This document shows, piece after piece, positions 19,555 to 32,041 of a DNA stretch of 64,000 nt. The translations under genes and the position numbers were made by a program. The DNA lies in NCBI GenBank assembly GCA_013180625.2, contig SNVD02000426.1, forward strand, positions 839,001 to 903,000, in the 5' to 3' direction. Under the pieces are notes generated by a model. That model saw only the letters and a program-made list of their open reading frames with translations. It did no database searches and was not told the DNA's origin. The DNA is from Boswellia sacra. Its lineage: Eukaryota > Streptophyta > Magnoliopsida > Sapindales > Burseraceae. Positions within the stretch are counted from its first letter, which is position 1; each line of letters opens with the position of its first letter.

Positions 19555-22065
19555 TTTTAATATGTGTATGGGTTTGACATAGATGTAAACTTTTTTTTAC
19601 TAGAATAGATTGTTAATGCTTGACAAAAATTAATGAATAACTAAGTGAAATCTATTGACAACATAGAAATAGACATTTATTGATTGGATTAGGGAATTTG
19701 AATTAATTAATCTTGATGAAATCTGAAACCTAGAGCTTTAATAAATTAGAATTTTTTTTTACAACTTTTATTATTGTGATTGCTTTTATTGATAGTACTT
19801 AGGTTAATCATTAGTTCTTTATCCATTTTTGCAAGATTATCTCTTTTATAGTTATTCAAATAAAATTAGGATTAGATTAAGTTTGGTAACTGGTAGCAGC
19901 AATTTCCGTGGGATGATACTTTTAACTCATCACTTTATTACCTATTTGTTATTGTATACTTGTGATTTTGCACAATAGATATAATATCAAATAAAAAAGA
20001 TAATAGAAAAAAAGTGCCTCAGAGTTTTGAACAAGGCCTTCCTAATCTCAATACCCAGGAATCTTTTGGGCTACCTACAGACCGTTGAAGATGCTACACT
20101 TAAAAACCAGGAACAACTTGAAGAAACCGATATCAATGATTCCACAGATCAAGAAAGTTCACTAGATATTCTTTCTATACGATAAAGAGTTAATGGGTTC
20201 AGGAATTGAAAATTATAAGCAGATTTGATTAGATTAACTAGATAGATATTAAACGGAGGTGAAGCGCATTTCTTTGGAGTCATCTGTCAAAGGCTTGAGC
20301 TCATCTAGGCCCCCTCAGCTAACAAATATAATTCAGAAAACAACAAGATAATAGAAAATATATAAAATGGTGAGATTGTTTGAAATATCATTGAATTGTT
20401 AAAAAAATAATATTTATAAAAATAAAATAACTCAATCACTCAATTTTTTTATTACTAAAAGTCTAAAATGTTGTTAAATAAAATTAGATGAAAAAAATCA
20501 TAAAAATCCACCTTGTCCCAGACCACGAATGGCAATTTTCCCTGCTTCAAGGAAGATGAGACATACATATATAATTTTTGCAAAAGAATTTAGCTTTCAT
20601 ACTAATCTTTTATTTGTCCAAATAGGCATTAAATTGCTGTTGAATTTGTCTATGAATCAGGTTTCAAAAGGTCGGTTGTTTGCCATGTGGCGTGGCTTAT
20701 CCTTAAAATGAAAAAAGAGAATATTTCTCATTGCAAAATTCTAAACAAAATCCATATTTAAGTATTATTTACTTTCTCCATATAAAAAAACCAATTGGGT
20801 GTTAATTTTTACACGGGTCCATCCTCATATGAAACTTTGCAAAATCCACATCAAAGGGGCCGATTGTTTTTTTTTAATAAAAAATATATACAGGTCTGAA
20901 TTTAACTTAAATCTGAATAAGTCTGGGTGTAGCTCGCTTCACTCCTCGTCTGATAGGCAGGAAAGGTAACATGGTCTAATTGGATCTCGTCTACTTGAGT
21001 ATGATCGAATATAAAATTCTAAACGATATGTTTGTTTTTCATTTACTAATGTCTGATTCTAAGTCTTAAGTTGTTTGTTTTTCTAACTAAAAATGTCTTA
21101 AAACTATTGAATTAACATATATGCCTTTATTAAGTATGATATGTATATATAAATATATATACTTAATAAAATTAAAATTGAATTATGTAAGCAATTGGTA
21201 AAAAGTAATATATTTGTAATTTATAAATGATGTAAAAAATTTTGAAAATAAAAAATATATAAAAAATAACCATGTAATCTTATAATATTAATGAAATAAT
21301 TATGGCAATATATTAATAATTATTAAATTAAAGAAATATGAATACTAATGTAATAGGCTAGATGAATGATTATAATATAAAAAGTTTATACAAAATAGAC
21401 AATTATACAAATAATAAGGATAATTTAGAAATAGACATTCAGATGTTTTTACATTCAGATAAAAGCTAAAGATTTTAACTTTCTCTATTCAGATAATTTT
21501 ATCTGATTCTCAGACTTATATTAGAAAATCAATTAACTTAAAATATCTGAATGACCAATAACAAGTCATATTCAGTCATCAGACGTAAAAACAATAGCCA
21601 TTAAATAGTCATAAGAGAACAAGAAAGAAAAAAAAGCGATTCACATCATAGTCATAGTCATAAGAGAACCATGAAAGAAAAGCGAATAAAAAATCCGTAA
21701 AAAAAAACCAATCAAAATGTAAAAAAAGGACAAAAAAAGGCAATTAAAACACTAGTAAAAGCGAAACTGGTCCCTATCATTGGGATGTCAAATGAATCAT
21801 ATAATTAAAATGATATAATTTTTAATAAATTAAAAATGACAAAAATTAATGTATTGTGTAAATATAGTACATTCATATTAATTATAATTTTTTTATTACT
21901 ATATCTTGAGTCTCTGTTTAATGTGAGAAAAAAAATTTTAAAACATAGCATAAAGTTAGTTATTTTATTTTAAAATGAAATGCAAAATACGATTTTAGGG
22001 ATGAAATACTTAATGGTTCAAAACTTCCGAAGTCCAAAAACTAAGTTGATAGTGGAATAAGACAG
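19555..22065. repeat. 2.5 kb tandem duplication, copy 1
   Basis: Blocks align in order with 22152-23367 and, beyond the chromovirus, with 32042-32633. Shared segments include GTGGGATGATACT, TTGCACAA, CTATGAATCAGGTTTC then AAAAGGTC, and GATGAAATACTTAATGG. Part of it looks like the 3' end of an old Ty3-type LTR. This copy carries about 290 bases (20025-20315) missing from copy 2 and a roughly 760-base insertion (20848-21595). Confidence 0.75.
20848..21595. mobile_element. Possible non-autonomous DNA transposon in copy 1
   Basis: Relative to the paralogous sequence this is an insertion. It begins GGGGCCGATTGTTTTTTTT and ends AAAAACAATAGCC, a short imperfect inverted repeat; the flanks ACATCAAA and ATTAAATA resemble but do not match each other. 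It is AT-rich with no coding content. Class cannot be assigned safely; hAT is possible. Confidence 0.4.
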
Positions 22066-22151
22066 TCATACCTGAAACTCATGAGCACAGCAGAAAGGAT
22101 TCTGTTACTTGGGCGAACAAGATCAGGAATCATAGTCACCTCACCCTTAAG

Positions 22152-22887
22152 TTTTAATATGTCTATAGGTTTGACAGAGATGTAAACTTTGTTTATTAGA
22201 ATAGATTGTCAATACTTAAGAAAGATTAATGATTAATTGAGTGAAATATATCGGCAACATAGGAATAAATATTGGTTGATTGGATTAGGAAATTTGAATT
22301 AATTAATCTTGGTGAAATCTGCAATCCTAGAGCTTTAACAAATTGGAATTTTCGTACAACTTTTGTCACTGTGATTGCTTTCATTGATAGTAGTTAAGTT
22401 AATCATTAGCTATTTATTTAAATTTGTAAAATTATCTCTTTTATAGTTATTCAAATAAAATTAGGGTAAAATTTAGTTTACTAATTAGTGGCAACAATTT
22501 TTTGTGGGATGATACTCTTAACTCATCATTTTATTACTTTTTTGACATCGTATACTTGCAATTTTGCACAACCGACATAATTCAGAAATCAACAAGATAA
22601 TTAAAAAAAAGTGTAACAAATATAATTCAAAAAACAACAAGATCACAGAAAAAAATTTAGGTGTGAGACTGTTAGAAATATCATTGAACTGTTAAAAAAA
22701 TATTTATAAAAATAAAATCACTCAATTTTTTTATTTACTAAAAGTCTATAATGTTATTAAATGAAATTAGATTAAAAAAAATCACAAAACCGACCTCACG
22801 AATCAGAATGGCAATTTTTACATACACACGCACGCACGCACAACACATACACACACACACACATACATACATACAAACAAACAAACA

Positions 22888-22952
<65 letters not shown>

Positions 22953-23367
22953 TTTGGCAAAAGCATTTAGTTTTCATATTAATCTTTTATTTGTCAAAAC
23001 ATGCATTAAGTTGCTGTTGAATCTATCTATGAATCAGGTTTCAAAAGGTCAGTTGTTTGCCATGTAGCATACTAGCAACCCTATTGCCATGTAGCATGGC
23101 TTATCCTTAAAATGAAAAAAAAAAAAGAAAGAGAATATTTCTTATTACAAAATTCTAAGCAAAATCCATATCTAAGTATAATTTACTTTCTCCATATAAA
23201 AAAACCAATAGGGTATTAATTTTTACATAGAGTCCATTCTCATATGAAACTTATCAAAATCCATATTTATGTAGTCATTAGAGAATTGGAAAGAATAAAA
23301 AAACCAATAGGGTGCTAATTTTTACATAGGGTCCATCCTCATATGAAACTTATCAAAATCCACATCT
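22152..23367. repeat. 2.5 kb tandem duplication, copy 2, left part
   Basis: Second copy of the unit at 19555-22065, in the same orientation. It includes an extra local duplication of about 100 bases (23200-23370) around ACCAATAGGGT and CTCATATGAAACTTATC. The copy is cut at 23372 by the chromovirus and resumes at 32042. Confidence 0.75.
22823..22946. repeat. Microsatellite (ACGC, AC, ACAT, AT)
   Basis: Consecutive simple repeats: CACG, CA, then ACATACAT and AAAC, then a long AT run. It lies in copy 2 only, at a point where copy 1 has the single GACATACATATATAA. It gives false open frames on both strands. Confidence 0.95.
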
Positions 23368-23372
23368 ATGTG
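23368..23372. repeat. Chromovirus target-site duplication, left copy
   Basis: ATGTG directly before the left LTR and again at 32042-32046 after the right LTR. Confidence 0.88.
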
Positions 23373-25013
23373 TGTCACGCCTTAACATCTCTTATTTAGA
23401 GATTTTAGGGGTGATTGAATTTGAAATTAATAAAAGTACGTCATCAATATCTTATTTTTTCATATATATATCACATGAATTCATTACAACTTATGACTAT
23501 GTGTTCAAAATTAATTTTTAAGCAATACATCAGTTGCTAGTCACCTAACAACATCTCCCATAACAAGCTAAGGGAATCAAGCCCAAAACCATTGTAAGCA
23601 TGTAGACTCCAGACTCCCTAGGAAAGCTTTGGAACATCTCTAGGAGGAATATCTTTCTGTGTACCTGTGTAGGGAGGGGGTGACCATAAAGTCTAGTAGG
23701 AAAATTCTAATAGTATACTAAATCACACAGACAACCATTATTCAAGTACAGAATTATACACCCAATAATAATAATAATTGAAACAACTATATTTATTCGT
23801 GCATCAGGTTCATAATCGTGTTCCCCTTGGATTTGTATACAAAACGGTCCATCCAAGGTCCAACATTTCATGCGAATAGTATTCGTGTTCCCCTTGGATC
23901 CGTATACAAAACGGTCCATCCAAGGTCCAACACCTCATGTGAACAGTATTCGTGTTCCCCTTGGATCCGTATACAAAACGATCCATCCAAGGTCCAACAC
24001 CTCATGTGAATAGTATTCGTGTTCCCCTTGGATCCATATACAAAACGGCCCATCCAAGGTCCAACACCTCATGTGAATAGTATTCGTGTTCCCCTTGGAT
24101 CCGTATACAAAACGGCCCATCCAAGGTCCAACATATTATATTATTATATTCGTGTTCTCTTTGGATCCGTATACAAAACGGCCCATCCAAAGTCCAACAC
24201 CTCATATGAATAGTATTTGTGTTCCCCTTGGATCCCTATACAAAACGGCCCATCCAAGGTCCAACACTTCATGCGAATAGTGTTCGTGTTCCCCTTAGAT
24301 CCGTATACAAAACGGACCATCTAAGGTCCAACACATTATATTATTATATTCGTGTTCCCCTTGGATCCGTATACAAAATGACCCATCCAAGGTCCAACAC
24401 TAAAGATTTTATATCCGCATTCTCCTTGGATCCGTATACAAAACGGCCCATCCAAGGTCCAATGCATACATTTACACCCCTTTAATATAATTTCTAAAAT
24501 AAGTCCCAAGGTAGTACAATTTTTATAAAAAATCCATATCATAAGGGTACATTCGGGTGGGTTCTGTGATCGCACTCGACATTGATCACTGTTCACTCGA
24601 CACTGTTTACTATTCACTTGACGTTGTTCACTCGACATGTTCACTGTTCACTCGACACTCGACAGGAAAGTGTCGAGTGGCGTTGAGTGAAAGGTCAGAA
24701 GTTACATCTAAGGGGAACACGAATACTATTCGCATGAAGTGTTGGAAACTTCCTACTTGTTTTCCAAGCTTAGACACTTTTTTGAAATTCTTCCTCTCTT
24801 TCCTTCTTCTCTCTTTTCTTCTTCTCCTCCTTCTCTTTTTTCCCTTCCTGGAACCGTGAAAAACTTCTCTCTTTTTTTCCTTTTTCTTCTTCTTAATTCT
24901 AGAAAAACCTCTCTCTCTTATCTAATATAAGGCCTTGGTTCATGGGCCTAGATCCACCAACTTCCAACCTATTCAATCATTTATATGCAATTTCTAAATT
25001 TTGCAATTTATAA

Positions 25014-25057
<44 letters not shown>

Positions 25058-25077
25058 TTTTCTTTTGAAACTCCACA
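23373..25077 (-). repeat. Chromovirus 3' LTR (left copy, 1705 bp)
   Basis: Contains ten or so 67-bp repeats (23818-24465), a TCGACAC-rich block (24570-24690), a 39-base inverted copy of part of the 67-bp repeat (24709-24746), a CT-rich segment and a long AT run (25018-25054). It lacks about 440 bases present in the right LTR at 31292-31728. Confidence 0.9.
23818..24465. repeat. 67-bp hairpin-forming tandem array in the left LTR
   Basis: The marker TTCCCCTTGGAT begins at 23821, 23888, 23955, 24022 and 24089, a period of 67 bases, followed by units of 66-67. Each unit holds CCTTGGATCCGT, ATACAAA, then ACGGCCCATCCAAGG; the arms CCTTGGAT and ATCCAAGG plus CCGT and ACGG can fold into a stem of about 12 pairs. 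The array is mirrored in the right LTR. Confidence 0.92.
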
Positions 25078-25089
25078 ACCTACCCTCCT
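25078..25089 (-). promoter_or_regulatory. Chromovirus polypurine tract
   Basis: On the minus strand AGGAGGGTAGGT lies directly before the 3' LTR start TGTGGAG. Confidence 0.75.
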
Positions 25090-25167
25090 AAAAAAAATTT
25101 CGTCCTCGAAATTTGAAAATATGAGTCAGAAATTACATCTCGCAATCAAAAGCTCTGGATACTTTCA

Positions 25168-25802
25168 TTAAATCTCTGACTCTAACTCCCATATGGCTTC
25201 TTCAACATCATGATGCTTCCACAAGACCTTGAGTAATGGAATAGACTTGCCACGTAGGACTTGCATTCTCGAGTCCAGGATTTGAATAGAAACCTCTTCA
25301 TACGAAACATCTTGTTGGATGTCCAACTCACTCCAATCTAGTACATGTGTTGGGTGAGGCTCGTACTTCCTTAGCATCGACACATGGAATATGTTATGAA
25401 TTCCTGATAATCGTGGCGGCAATACTAGCTCATAAGCTACTTCCCAACCCGCTTTAGGACTTCAAATGGGCCAATGTAGCGTGGAGCATGTTTACCTTTC
25501 TGTCCAAAATGCATCAAGCCCTTACACAGAGACACCTTTAAAAACACATAGTCACCTACTTTGAATTCTAACAGTCATCCCCTCTTGTTTGTATAGCTTT
25601 TCTGTCGACTTTGGGTTGTAAGCAAACGTTGACGTATTAGTTTCACCTTTTCAATTGTCTCTCGTACAAGCTCAGGTCCTAATAAGGTAGCTTCTCCCAC
25701 TTCTATCCAACATAAAGAAGACCTACACGGTATACTATAGAGTGCCTCAAAAGATGTCATTCCAACACTTGACTGATAACTGTTGTTGTATGTAAATTCC
25801 AC
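25168..25802 (-). pseudogene. Chromovirus integrase C-terminus and chromodomain
   Basis: Segments MEFTYNNSYQSSVGMTSFEA (25802 downward), RLSGIHNIFHVSMLRKYEP and ILDSRMQVLRGKSIPL then LKVLWKHHDVEEAIWELE are the typical C-terminal integrase tail and chromodomain of plant chromoviruses. The chromodomain is thought to steer insertion to particular chromatin. The frame breaks around 25570 and a stop follows the GxxxF region. Confidence 0.85.
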
Positions 25803-25829
25803 AAATGGTAGATGATCCTCCCAATTACC

Positions 25830-26723
25830 TTAGAAATCCATCACACAAGCCCTCAGCATATCTTCCAAAATTTGAATGGTGCGCTCTGATTGACTATCAG
25901 TTTGAGGATGGAAGGCTATACTAAATAACAACTGAGTGCCCATAGCTCTTTGAAGGCTTTGCCAAAATTGAGCTGTAAACCTAGGATCTCTGTCTGACAC
26001 CACTGAAACTGGAACTCCATGCAGTCTCACAATTTCTTTAATGTATAATTGACTCAAAACATCCACTGAATCGGTTGTACGTATAAGAAGAAAGTGTGTT
26101 ACTTTGGTTAACCTATCCACAATCACCCATATTGCATACTTCCCTTTTACAGAAAGTGGTAATCCAGTAACAAAATTTATGGTGATGTGATCCCATTTCT
26201 ACTCCGCTACAGGCAATGGTTAGAGTAATCATGTAGGCCTTTGATGCTCAGCCTTCACTTGTTGACAAGTGAGGCATCTAGCCACATATTCAGCAACATT
26301 CCTCTTCATTCCTTTCCACCAAAACTGGCGACGTAAATCATGATACATTTTGGTACCCCCAAGATGAACAACAAATTTAGAGTGATGAAATTCCTTAAGA
26401 ATATCATCTTTACACTCTTTATTTGATGGAACAAAGATCCTGCCCTTGAATCGTAAACTCCAATCTGTACTAATTGTCCAATCCACACCTCTATCACCGC
26501 GTAACACTTGCTCAAAGGAGGCTCTAGTCTCTGAATCTTGATGTTGCAATTCAATCACTCTATGCACAAGAGACGGTTGGGCAACAAGTGTAAAAAGGCG
26601 AATTTGATCTCCACGATTCTCAACCAAGATATCATAATCATAAACAGACCGCATCATGCTCCACTCTCGTATCATCGCACTAACCATGACCCTCGACATT
26701 CTACTTAATGCATTAGCCACCAC
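25830..26723 (-). pseudogene. Chromovirus integrase, stop-interrupted
   Basis: HHCC zinc-binding region with HHSKFVVHLGGTKMYHDL and CLTCQQVKAEHQ (about 26260-26390). The core follows with [24 protein letters not shown] and [15 protein letters not shown] (25830-26126), giving the D, D and E positions. The part between the two open frames contains stops (about 26127-26228). The enzyme would insert the DNA copy; this copy cannot be made whole. Confidence 0.87.
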
Positions 26724-26786
26724 ATTTGCCTCATCTGGATGATACTAAATAGAGAAATCATAGTCTTCCCAATACTCTATCCATCT

Positions 26787-27809
26787 TCACTGTCTCAAGT
26801 TCAAGTCTTTTTGGGTGAAAATGTATTTCAAACTTTTACGATCACAAAAGACTTCAAACCTTTCTCCAAACAGATAATGTCGCCAAATTTTCAAAGCATA
26901 TACTACCGCAGCCAGTTCTAGGTCATGAGTGGGATAATTCTGCTCGTGAGGTTTCAACTGACGAGAAGCATAGGCTACAACCCTACCCTGTTGCATTAAC
27001 ACATACCCTAACCCATCCAAGGAAGCATCAGTGAAAACTACATAATCAACTCCATGTTGTAGTATCACAAGGATAGGTGTTGAAGTCAATCTTTTCTTCA
27101 ACTCTTGGAATGCTTGTTCACATGCATCATTCTACTCGAATCTGACTCCTTTCCTTATTAATCTGATCATCGGTACAGCCAATCGAGAAAAGTTCTCAAC
27201 AAAACGCCGATAATATCCTGCTAAACCCAAGAAGCTGCGTATTTCAAACACATTCTTTGGTCATTCCCATTTCATAACTGCCTCTACTTTCGATGGGTCC
27301 ACTGAGATTCCTTGTCTTGACACCACATGACTTAAAAATTTTACTTCTGATAGCCAAAATTCACATTTACTCAGCTTGGCATAAAGACGATGCTCTCTCA
27401 ATATTTGAAGTGCCACGCGTAGATGTTGCTCATGTTTAACTTCAGATGAAAAAGAAATGAGGATATCATCCACAAACATAATCACAAATTGGTATAAGTG
27501 AGGTCTGAAAACATGGTTCATCAAATCCATAAAGGCAGCAGGAGCATTAGTCAGTCCAAATGGCATGACCAGAAACTCATAATGCCCATACCGAGTACGA
27601 AAAGCTGTCTTGGATATGTCTTCTTCCTTTATTCTCAACTGGTGATAACCCGAACGAAGGTCTATTTTGAAAAAACAGCAAAATCCTCTTAGCTGATTGA
27701 ACAAATCATCGATCCTAGGTAAAGGATATTTGTTTTCTACTGTCACCCGATTTAGCTGCCTGTAATCGATGCATAAACGCAATGAACCATCTTTCTTCTT
27801 TACAAACAA
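26787..27809 (-). pseudogene. Chromovirus reverse transcriptase and RNase H
   Basis: [52 protein letters not shown] and FVDDILI, where the usual Y of the YxDD box is F. RNase [16 protein letters not shown] and [18 protein letters not shown]. Stops separate the RT (27261-27809) from RNase H (26787-27101). The product would copy RNA into DNA and remove the RNA strand. Confidence 0.88.
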
Positions 27810-28108
27810 AACTGGTGCACCCCAAGGAGAAGTATTAGGTCGGTAAATCCTTTCTCCAACAATTCTTCTATCTGCAGCTTTAGCTCCTTCAACTCTGCTG
27901 GAGCCATTTGGTAAGGAGCAACTGATATAGGTGCCACACCTGGATACACCTCAATAGCAAACTCCACCTCTTTAGCTAGAGGTTACCTGGACAATTCTTC
28001 AGGAAAAACATCAAGAAATTCACTCACCACACGAGGAAGTTTAGAAACCCCTTTATTAGTCTTTTCTACTAATATACTTGCTATCATGTTCCTGACCCTT
28101 TTCTTGTT

Positions 28109-28513
28109 TTACGACCCAAGCAAAGGGTAATGCGATAATGCATATTTGTTCCCATAAAAACTGAAAACGATGCCCTCCAGCGTGTGGATGATCACTTTCT
28201 TCTTGTGATAGTCTAATACAACTCGATAAGCAGACAACCAATCCATTCCTAATATCACATCATACTTTGTGAAATCTATAAGTATCAAATCAAATGATAA
28301 CCTATGCCCATTGATCTCTAGCATGCAGGAACGACATATCCTCCCAACCTCTAGAGTACTACCCATAGATGACTCCACATGTAATACAGAGTCGAACAAA
28401 TCAGACTCTAATCCTAATGCAGATGCAAAATAGGTAGATATAAAAGAATGAGTAGCTCTAGAATCAAATAAAACACGGGTCCATATGTTAAAAGCTAATA
28501 ATGTACCTCCCAC
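28109..28513 (-). pseudogene. Chromovirus protease, active-site Gly changed
   Basis: VLFDSRATHSFIS replaces the usual D-S-G-A-T-H-S-F-I motif with R in place of G, which should disable the aspartic protease. Downstream DVILGMDWLSAYRVVLDYH is the conserved flap-side segment. The frame is open from the start of the domain to a stop at 28109. Confidence 0.85.
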
Positions 28514-28663
28514 AACCCCGTGGTCTGTAGGCTCTGTCGGCTGAGTCAGAGCAAAAACTCATCTCTGAGTCATCTGTCCCTGAGGTCTAGTGCTCTGAGT
28601 TGTTCTTAGAGACCGAATGGATTGAGAAGAAGCTGTCTGAGACCTCTAAGACGTCTGATATGA

Positions 28664-29743
28664 CTAAGTATGACGTCCCTGAAACGGTGGTCTAGACTGT
28701 GACCCTGACCCTTGTTGAAGAGTTGGTTGGGTCTGACTTGTAGCACTCTGAGGACCTCTCATCCCAACCGGACAATCCCATTGCATATGACCGTATTGTC
28801 TGAATCTATAACATCTGGGACAATGCTGTCGTAAATGACCTGATTTCCCACACCCATAACAAACTCTTTGACTCTGAGAGGACCCACTTGACATGGAGCC
28901 TTGAGACTGCAGTTGCTGAGACTGAGAATTAAATGAAGTCCTACTAAACTAAGTTCTCTGTCTCTTAGTTGAACAATCATACTGTTGCACTCTTCTAGAA
29001 AGTGTACCAATACCCCCTACCCTGTGACTCTGAGATATCTCCTGTTTTGCAACTAAAGCGGTCTCCACCATATCAGAGTACGTTGTCAATCTACATACTG
29101 CAACTGAGGGTCTGATGTCATCTCTCAGCCCCTTTTGAAATCTCCGAGCCTTACTAGCCTCATCCGCCACCAAACCAGGTACAAAACGGGATGAGGCAGA
29201 AAATCGTGCCTCATACTGTTGTACTGTCATATTCCCCTGTGTCAAATATATAAACTCATTTTTCTTTTGGTCCCAAAAAACCGTAGGAAAATATTTATCC
29301 AGAAAAGCAGTAGAGAAGTCACTCCATGTAAGGATGTTCCCTCCTCTAATATGTTCAACAGATGTCTACCACTGTAATGCCTCTCCTGTCAACAAGTGAG
29401 TTGCTACCCGAACCCGTAAATCTTCTTCAACTTGCAAAATATTAAAGAGGCGCTCAACTCATATAAGCCAATCTTCTGCAACATTTGGATCGGGCTCCCC
29501 ATTGAAAATAGGTGGATTGTGGCGTTGGACTTCTCTAAGTGCATTCTTCATTCGGTTGTCAACACCCATCTCTAATACCGGTTGAGGTGGTGGTGGTGGG
29601 TTAGCACGAAGAGTCTCCCTAACTGTATTCGCCACTGTTTTTACTAATGTATTGGCCACATCTCTTATGGCCCTGTAAAACTCAGACCTCTCACCACCCT
29701 CGGGTGGGTTGGAACTCGAAGCACTTCGTGTAAGAGAACTCAT
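28664..29743 (-). pseudogene. Chromovirus gag with zinc knuckle, several stops
   Basis: Starts at the ATG at 29743. RHNPPIFNGEPDPNVAEDWL and YEARFSASSRFVP then ARRFQKGLRDDIRP form the retrotransposon gag domain. CYGCGKSGHLRQHC near 28840 is an intact CCHC zinc knuckle that would bind genomic RNA. Stops lie at about 29459, 29360 and 28946. This domain order and wording point to the Tekay/Del clade. Confidence 0.87.
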
Positions 29744-29904
29744 TATCTAATTTTATCAATGGCAAAAACATAGGTGACAAAATTCTATATCATATGGAAC
29801 AGAAACACAACAAACAGTTATTCAAGGCACATGCAAGCACACCAACATGACTCTACCCCTCCCAGACTATCTACATCCTTTTCACAGGTCCACAGTAAAG
29901 CCTA

Positions 29905-29917
29905 GGCTCTGATACCA
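29905..29917 (-). promoter_or_regulatory. Chromovirus primer-binding site (Met tRNA)
   Basis: On the minus strand TGGTATCAGAGCC lies three bases beyond the 5' LTR end GTGACA and is complementary to the 3' end of initiator methionine tRNA. Confidence 0.92.
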
Positions 29918-29920
29918 CTC

Positions 29921-32041
29921 TGTCACGCCCTAACATCTCTTATTTAGAGATTTTAGGGGTGATTGAAATTGAAATTAATAAAAGTACGTCATCAATATCT
30001 CTTTTTTTTTCATATATATATATCACATGAATTTATTACAACTTATGACTATATGTTCAAAATTAATTTTTACATAAACTAGTGACTAAAAGCAATACAT
30101 CAGTTGCTAGTCACCTAACAACATCTTTTATAACAAGCTAGGGGAATCAAGACAATCCCCAAAACCATTGTAAGCATGTAGACTCCAGACTCCTTAGGAA
30201 AGCTTTGGAACATCTCTATGAGGAACATCCTTCTGTGTACTTGTGGAGGGAGGGGGTGAGCATAAAGCCCAGTAGAAAAATTCTAACAGTATACTAAATC
30301 ACACATGCAACCATTATTCAAGTACAGAATTATACACCCAATAATAATAATAATTCAAACAATTATATTTATTCGTGCATCAAGTTTATAATCGTGTTCC
30401 TCTTGGATCTGTATACAAAACGGCACATCTAAGGTCCAACACTTCATGCGAATAGTATTCATGTTCCCCTTGGATCCGTATACAAAACGGCCCATCCAAG
30501 ATCCAACACCTCATGTGAATAGTATTCATGTTCTCCTTGGATTCGTATACAAAACGGCCCATCCAAGGTCCAACACCTCATATGAATAGTAATCGTGTTG
30601 CCCTTGGATCCGTATTCAAAACAGCCCATCCAAGGTCTAACACATTATATTATTATATTCGTGTTCCCCTTGGATCTATATACAAAACGGCCATCTAAGG
30701 TCCAACACTTCATGCGAATAGTATTCGTGTTCCCCTTGGATTCGTATACAAAACGGCCTATCGAAGGTCCAACACATTATTTTATCATATTCGTGTTTCC
30801 CTTGGATCCATATACAAAACGGTCCATCCAATGTCCAACACTAAGGATTTCATATCCGCATTCTCCTTGGATCCGTATACAAAACGACCATCTAAGGTCC
30901 AACACTTCATGCGAATAGTATTCGTGTTCCCCTTGGATTCGTATACAAAACGGCCTATCGAAGGTCCAACACATTATTTTATCATATTCGTGTTTCCCTT
31001 GGATCCATATACAAAACGGTCCATCCAATGTCCAACACTAAGGATTTCATATCCGCATTCTCCTTGGATCCGTATACAAAACGGCTTATCCAAGGTCTAA
31101 TGCTTACATTTACACCCTTTTAATATAATTTCTAAAATAAGTCCCAAGGCAGTACAGTTTTTATAAAAAATCCATATCAGAAGGGTATATTCGGGTGGGT
31201 TCTGTGATCGCACTCGACACTGTTCACTGTTCACTTGACACTCGACAGGAAAGTGTCGAGTGGTGTCGAGTGAAAGGTCAGAAGCTACATCCAGACATGT
31301 AAACTTGTTCCATTAAGTCGGTTACATCGACTTATTTCCAGATTTTGACTTCCAACTTAAAAAATTCACCAAAAATTCATTTTAACACCAAATTTAACGA
31401 AATCAGTGGCTAATTAAAGCTTCATATGTTTACTTTTCTACACAAATGAGAAATCATACAATTCTCAATTCAGAAAAATGCATCAGCTCAAACAACACAA
31501 GATAGTCACATGACTACAACTCCCTTCAAAACCATCTCTACTTCACTTCATCAACACTTAGTTTCCACACATAATTCCTCATTCAAACCACAAACAATCA
31601 ACTTACAACAAGTATTTTCACTCATAATTCATCTTCCAAGCATCAAAACAGTCAATTTAACATAAGTCACATGCATCACAAACCAATATCAATTAAACAA
31701 CAAAATATATATAACATGAGGTAAGTATAGTGTTAGAAACTTCCTACTTGTTTTCCAAGCTTAGACACTTCTTTGAAATTCTTCCTCTCTTTCCTTCTTC
31801 TCTCTTTTCTTCTTTTCCTCCTTCTCTTTTTTCCCTTCCTAGAACCGTGAAAAACTTCTCTCTTTTTTTCCTTTTTCTTCTTCTTAATTCTAGAAAAACC
31901 TCTCTCTCTTATCTAATATAAGGCCTTGGTTCATGGGCCTAGATCCACCAACTTCCAACCCACTCAATCCTTTATATACAATTCTAAATTTTGCAATATA
32001 TAAATGCATATATATATTAAATTTTCTTTTGAAACTCCACA
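29921..32041 (-). repeat. Chromovirus 5' LTR (right copy, 2121 bp)
   Basis: Longer than the left LTR because it keeps 31292-31728 and has a higher-order duplication in its 67-bp array. The TCGACAC block here is shorter (31210-31275) than in the left copy (24570-24690). Confidence 0.9.
30390..31105. repeat. 67-bp array in the right LTR with a 197-bp higher-order copy
   Basis: Same unit as at 23818-24465. A three-unit block is repeated almost without change: CTAAGGATTTCATATCC begins at 30841 and again at 31038, a step of 197 bases, and the preceding units match too. This points to a recent local duplication in this LTR only. Confidence 0.88.

Larger units (their letters stand above)
23373..32041 (-). 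mobile_element. Ty3/gypsy chromovirus (Tekay/Del-like), decayed
   Basis: LTRs read on the minus strand start TGTGGAGTTTC and end GGCGTGACA. A perfect 5-bp duplication ATGTG flanks the element. A primer-binding site (29905-29917) and a purine tract (25078-25089) are both in the right places. Gene order on the minus strand is gag, protease, reverse transcriptase, RNase H, integrase, chromodomain, as in Ty3/gypsy chromoviruses. Every gene has stop codons. The element landed in the second copy of a 2.5 kb tandem duplication. Confidence 0.93.

Noticed and set aside
22738..22977. Frames on both strands across a microsatellite (YIYIYIYVCMYVCMYVC)
   Set aside because: Produced by simple repeats; no homologous frame in the paralogous copy 1.
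23818..24485. Regular 67-bp repeats with hairpins, CRISPR-like at first sight, and long frames reading MFPLDPYTKRPIQGPT
   Set aside because: The units are contiguous tandem copies without unique spacers, lie in a retrotransposon LTR of a plant, and recur in the partner LTR. The frames are by-products of the repeat.
24739..24930. Leu/Ser-rich frames in the CT-rich part of both chromovirus LTRs (also 31730-31921)
   Set aside because: The polypyrimidine tract gives a low-complexity frame; present in both LTRs by copying and not by selection.
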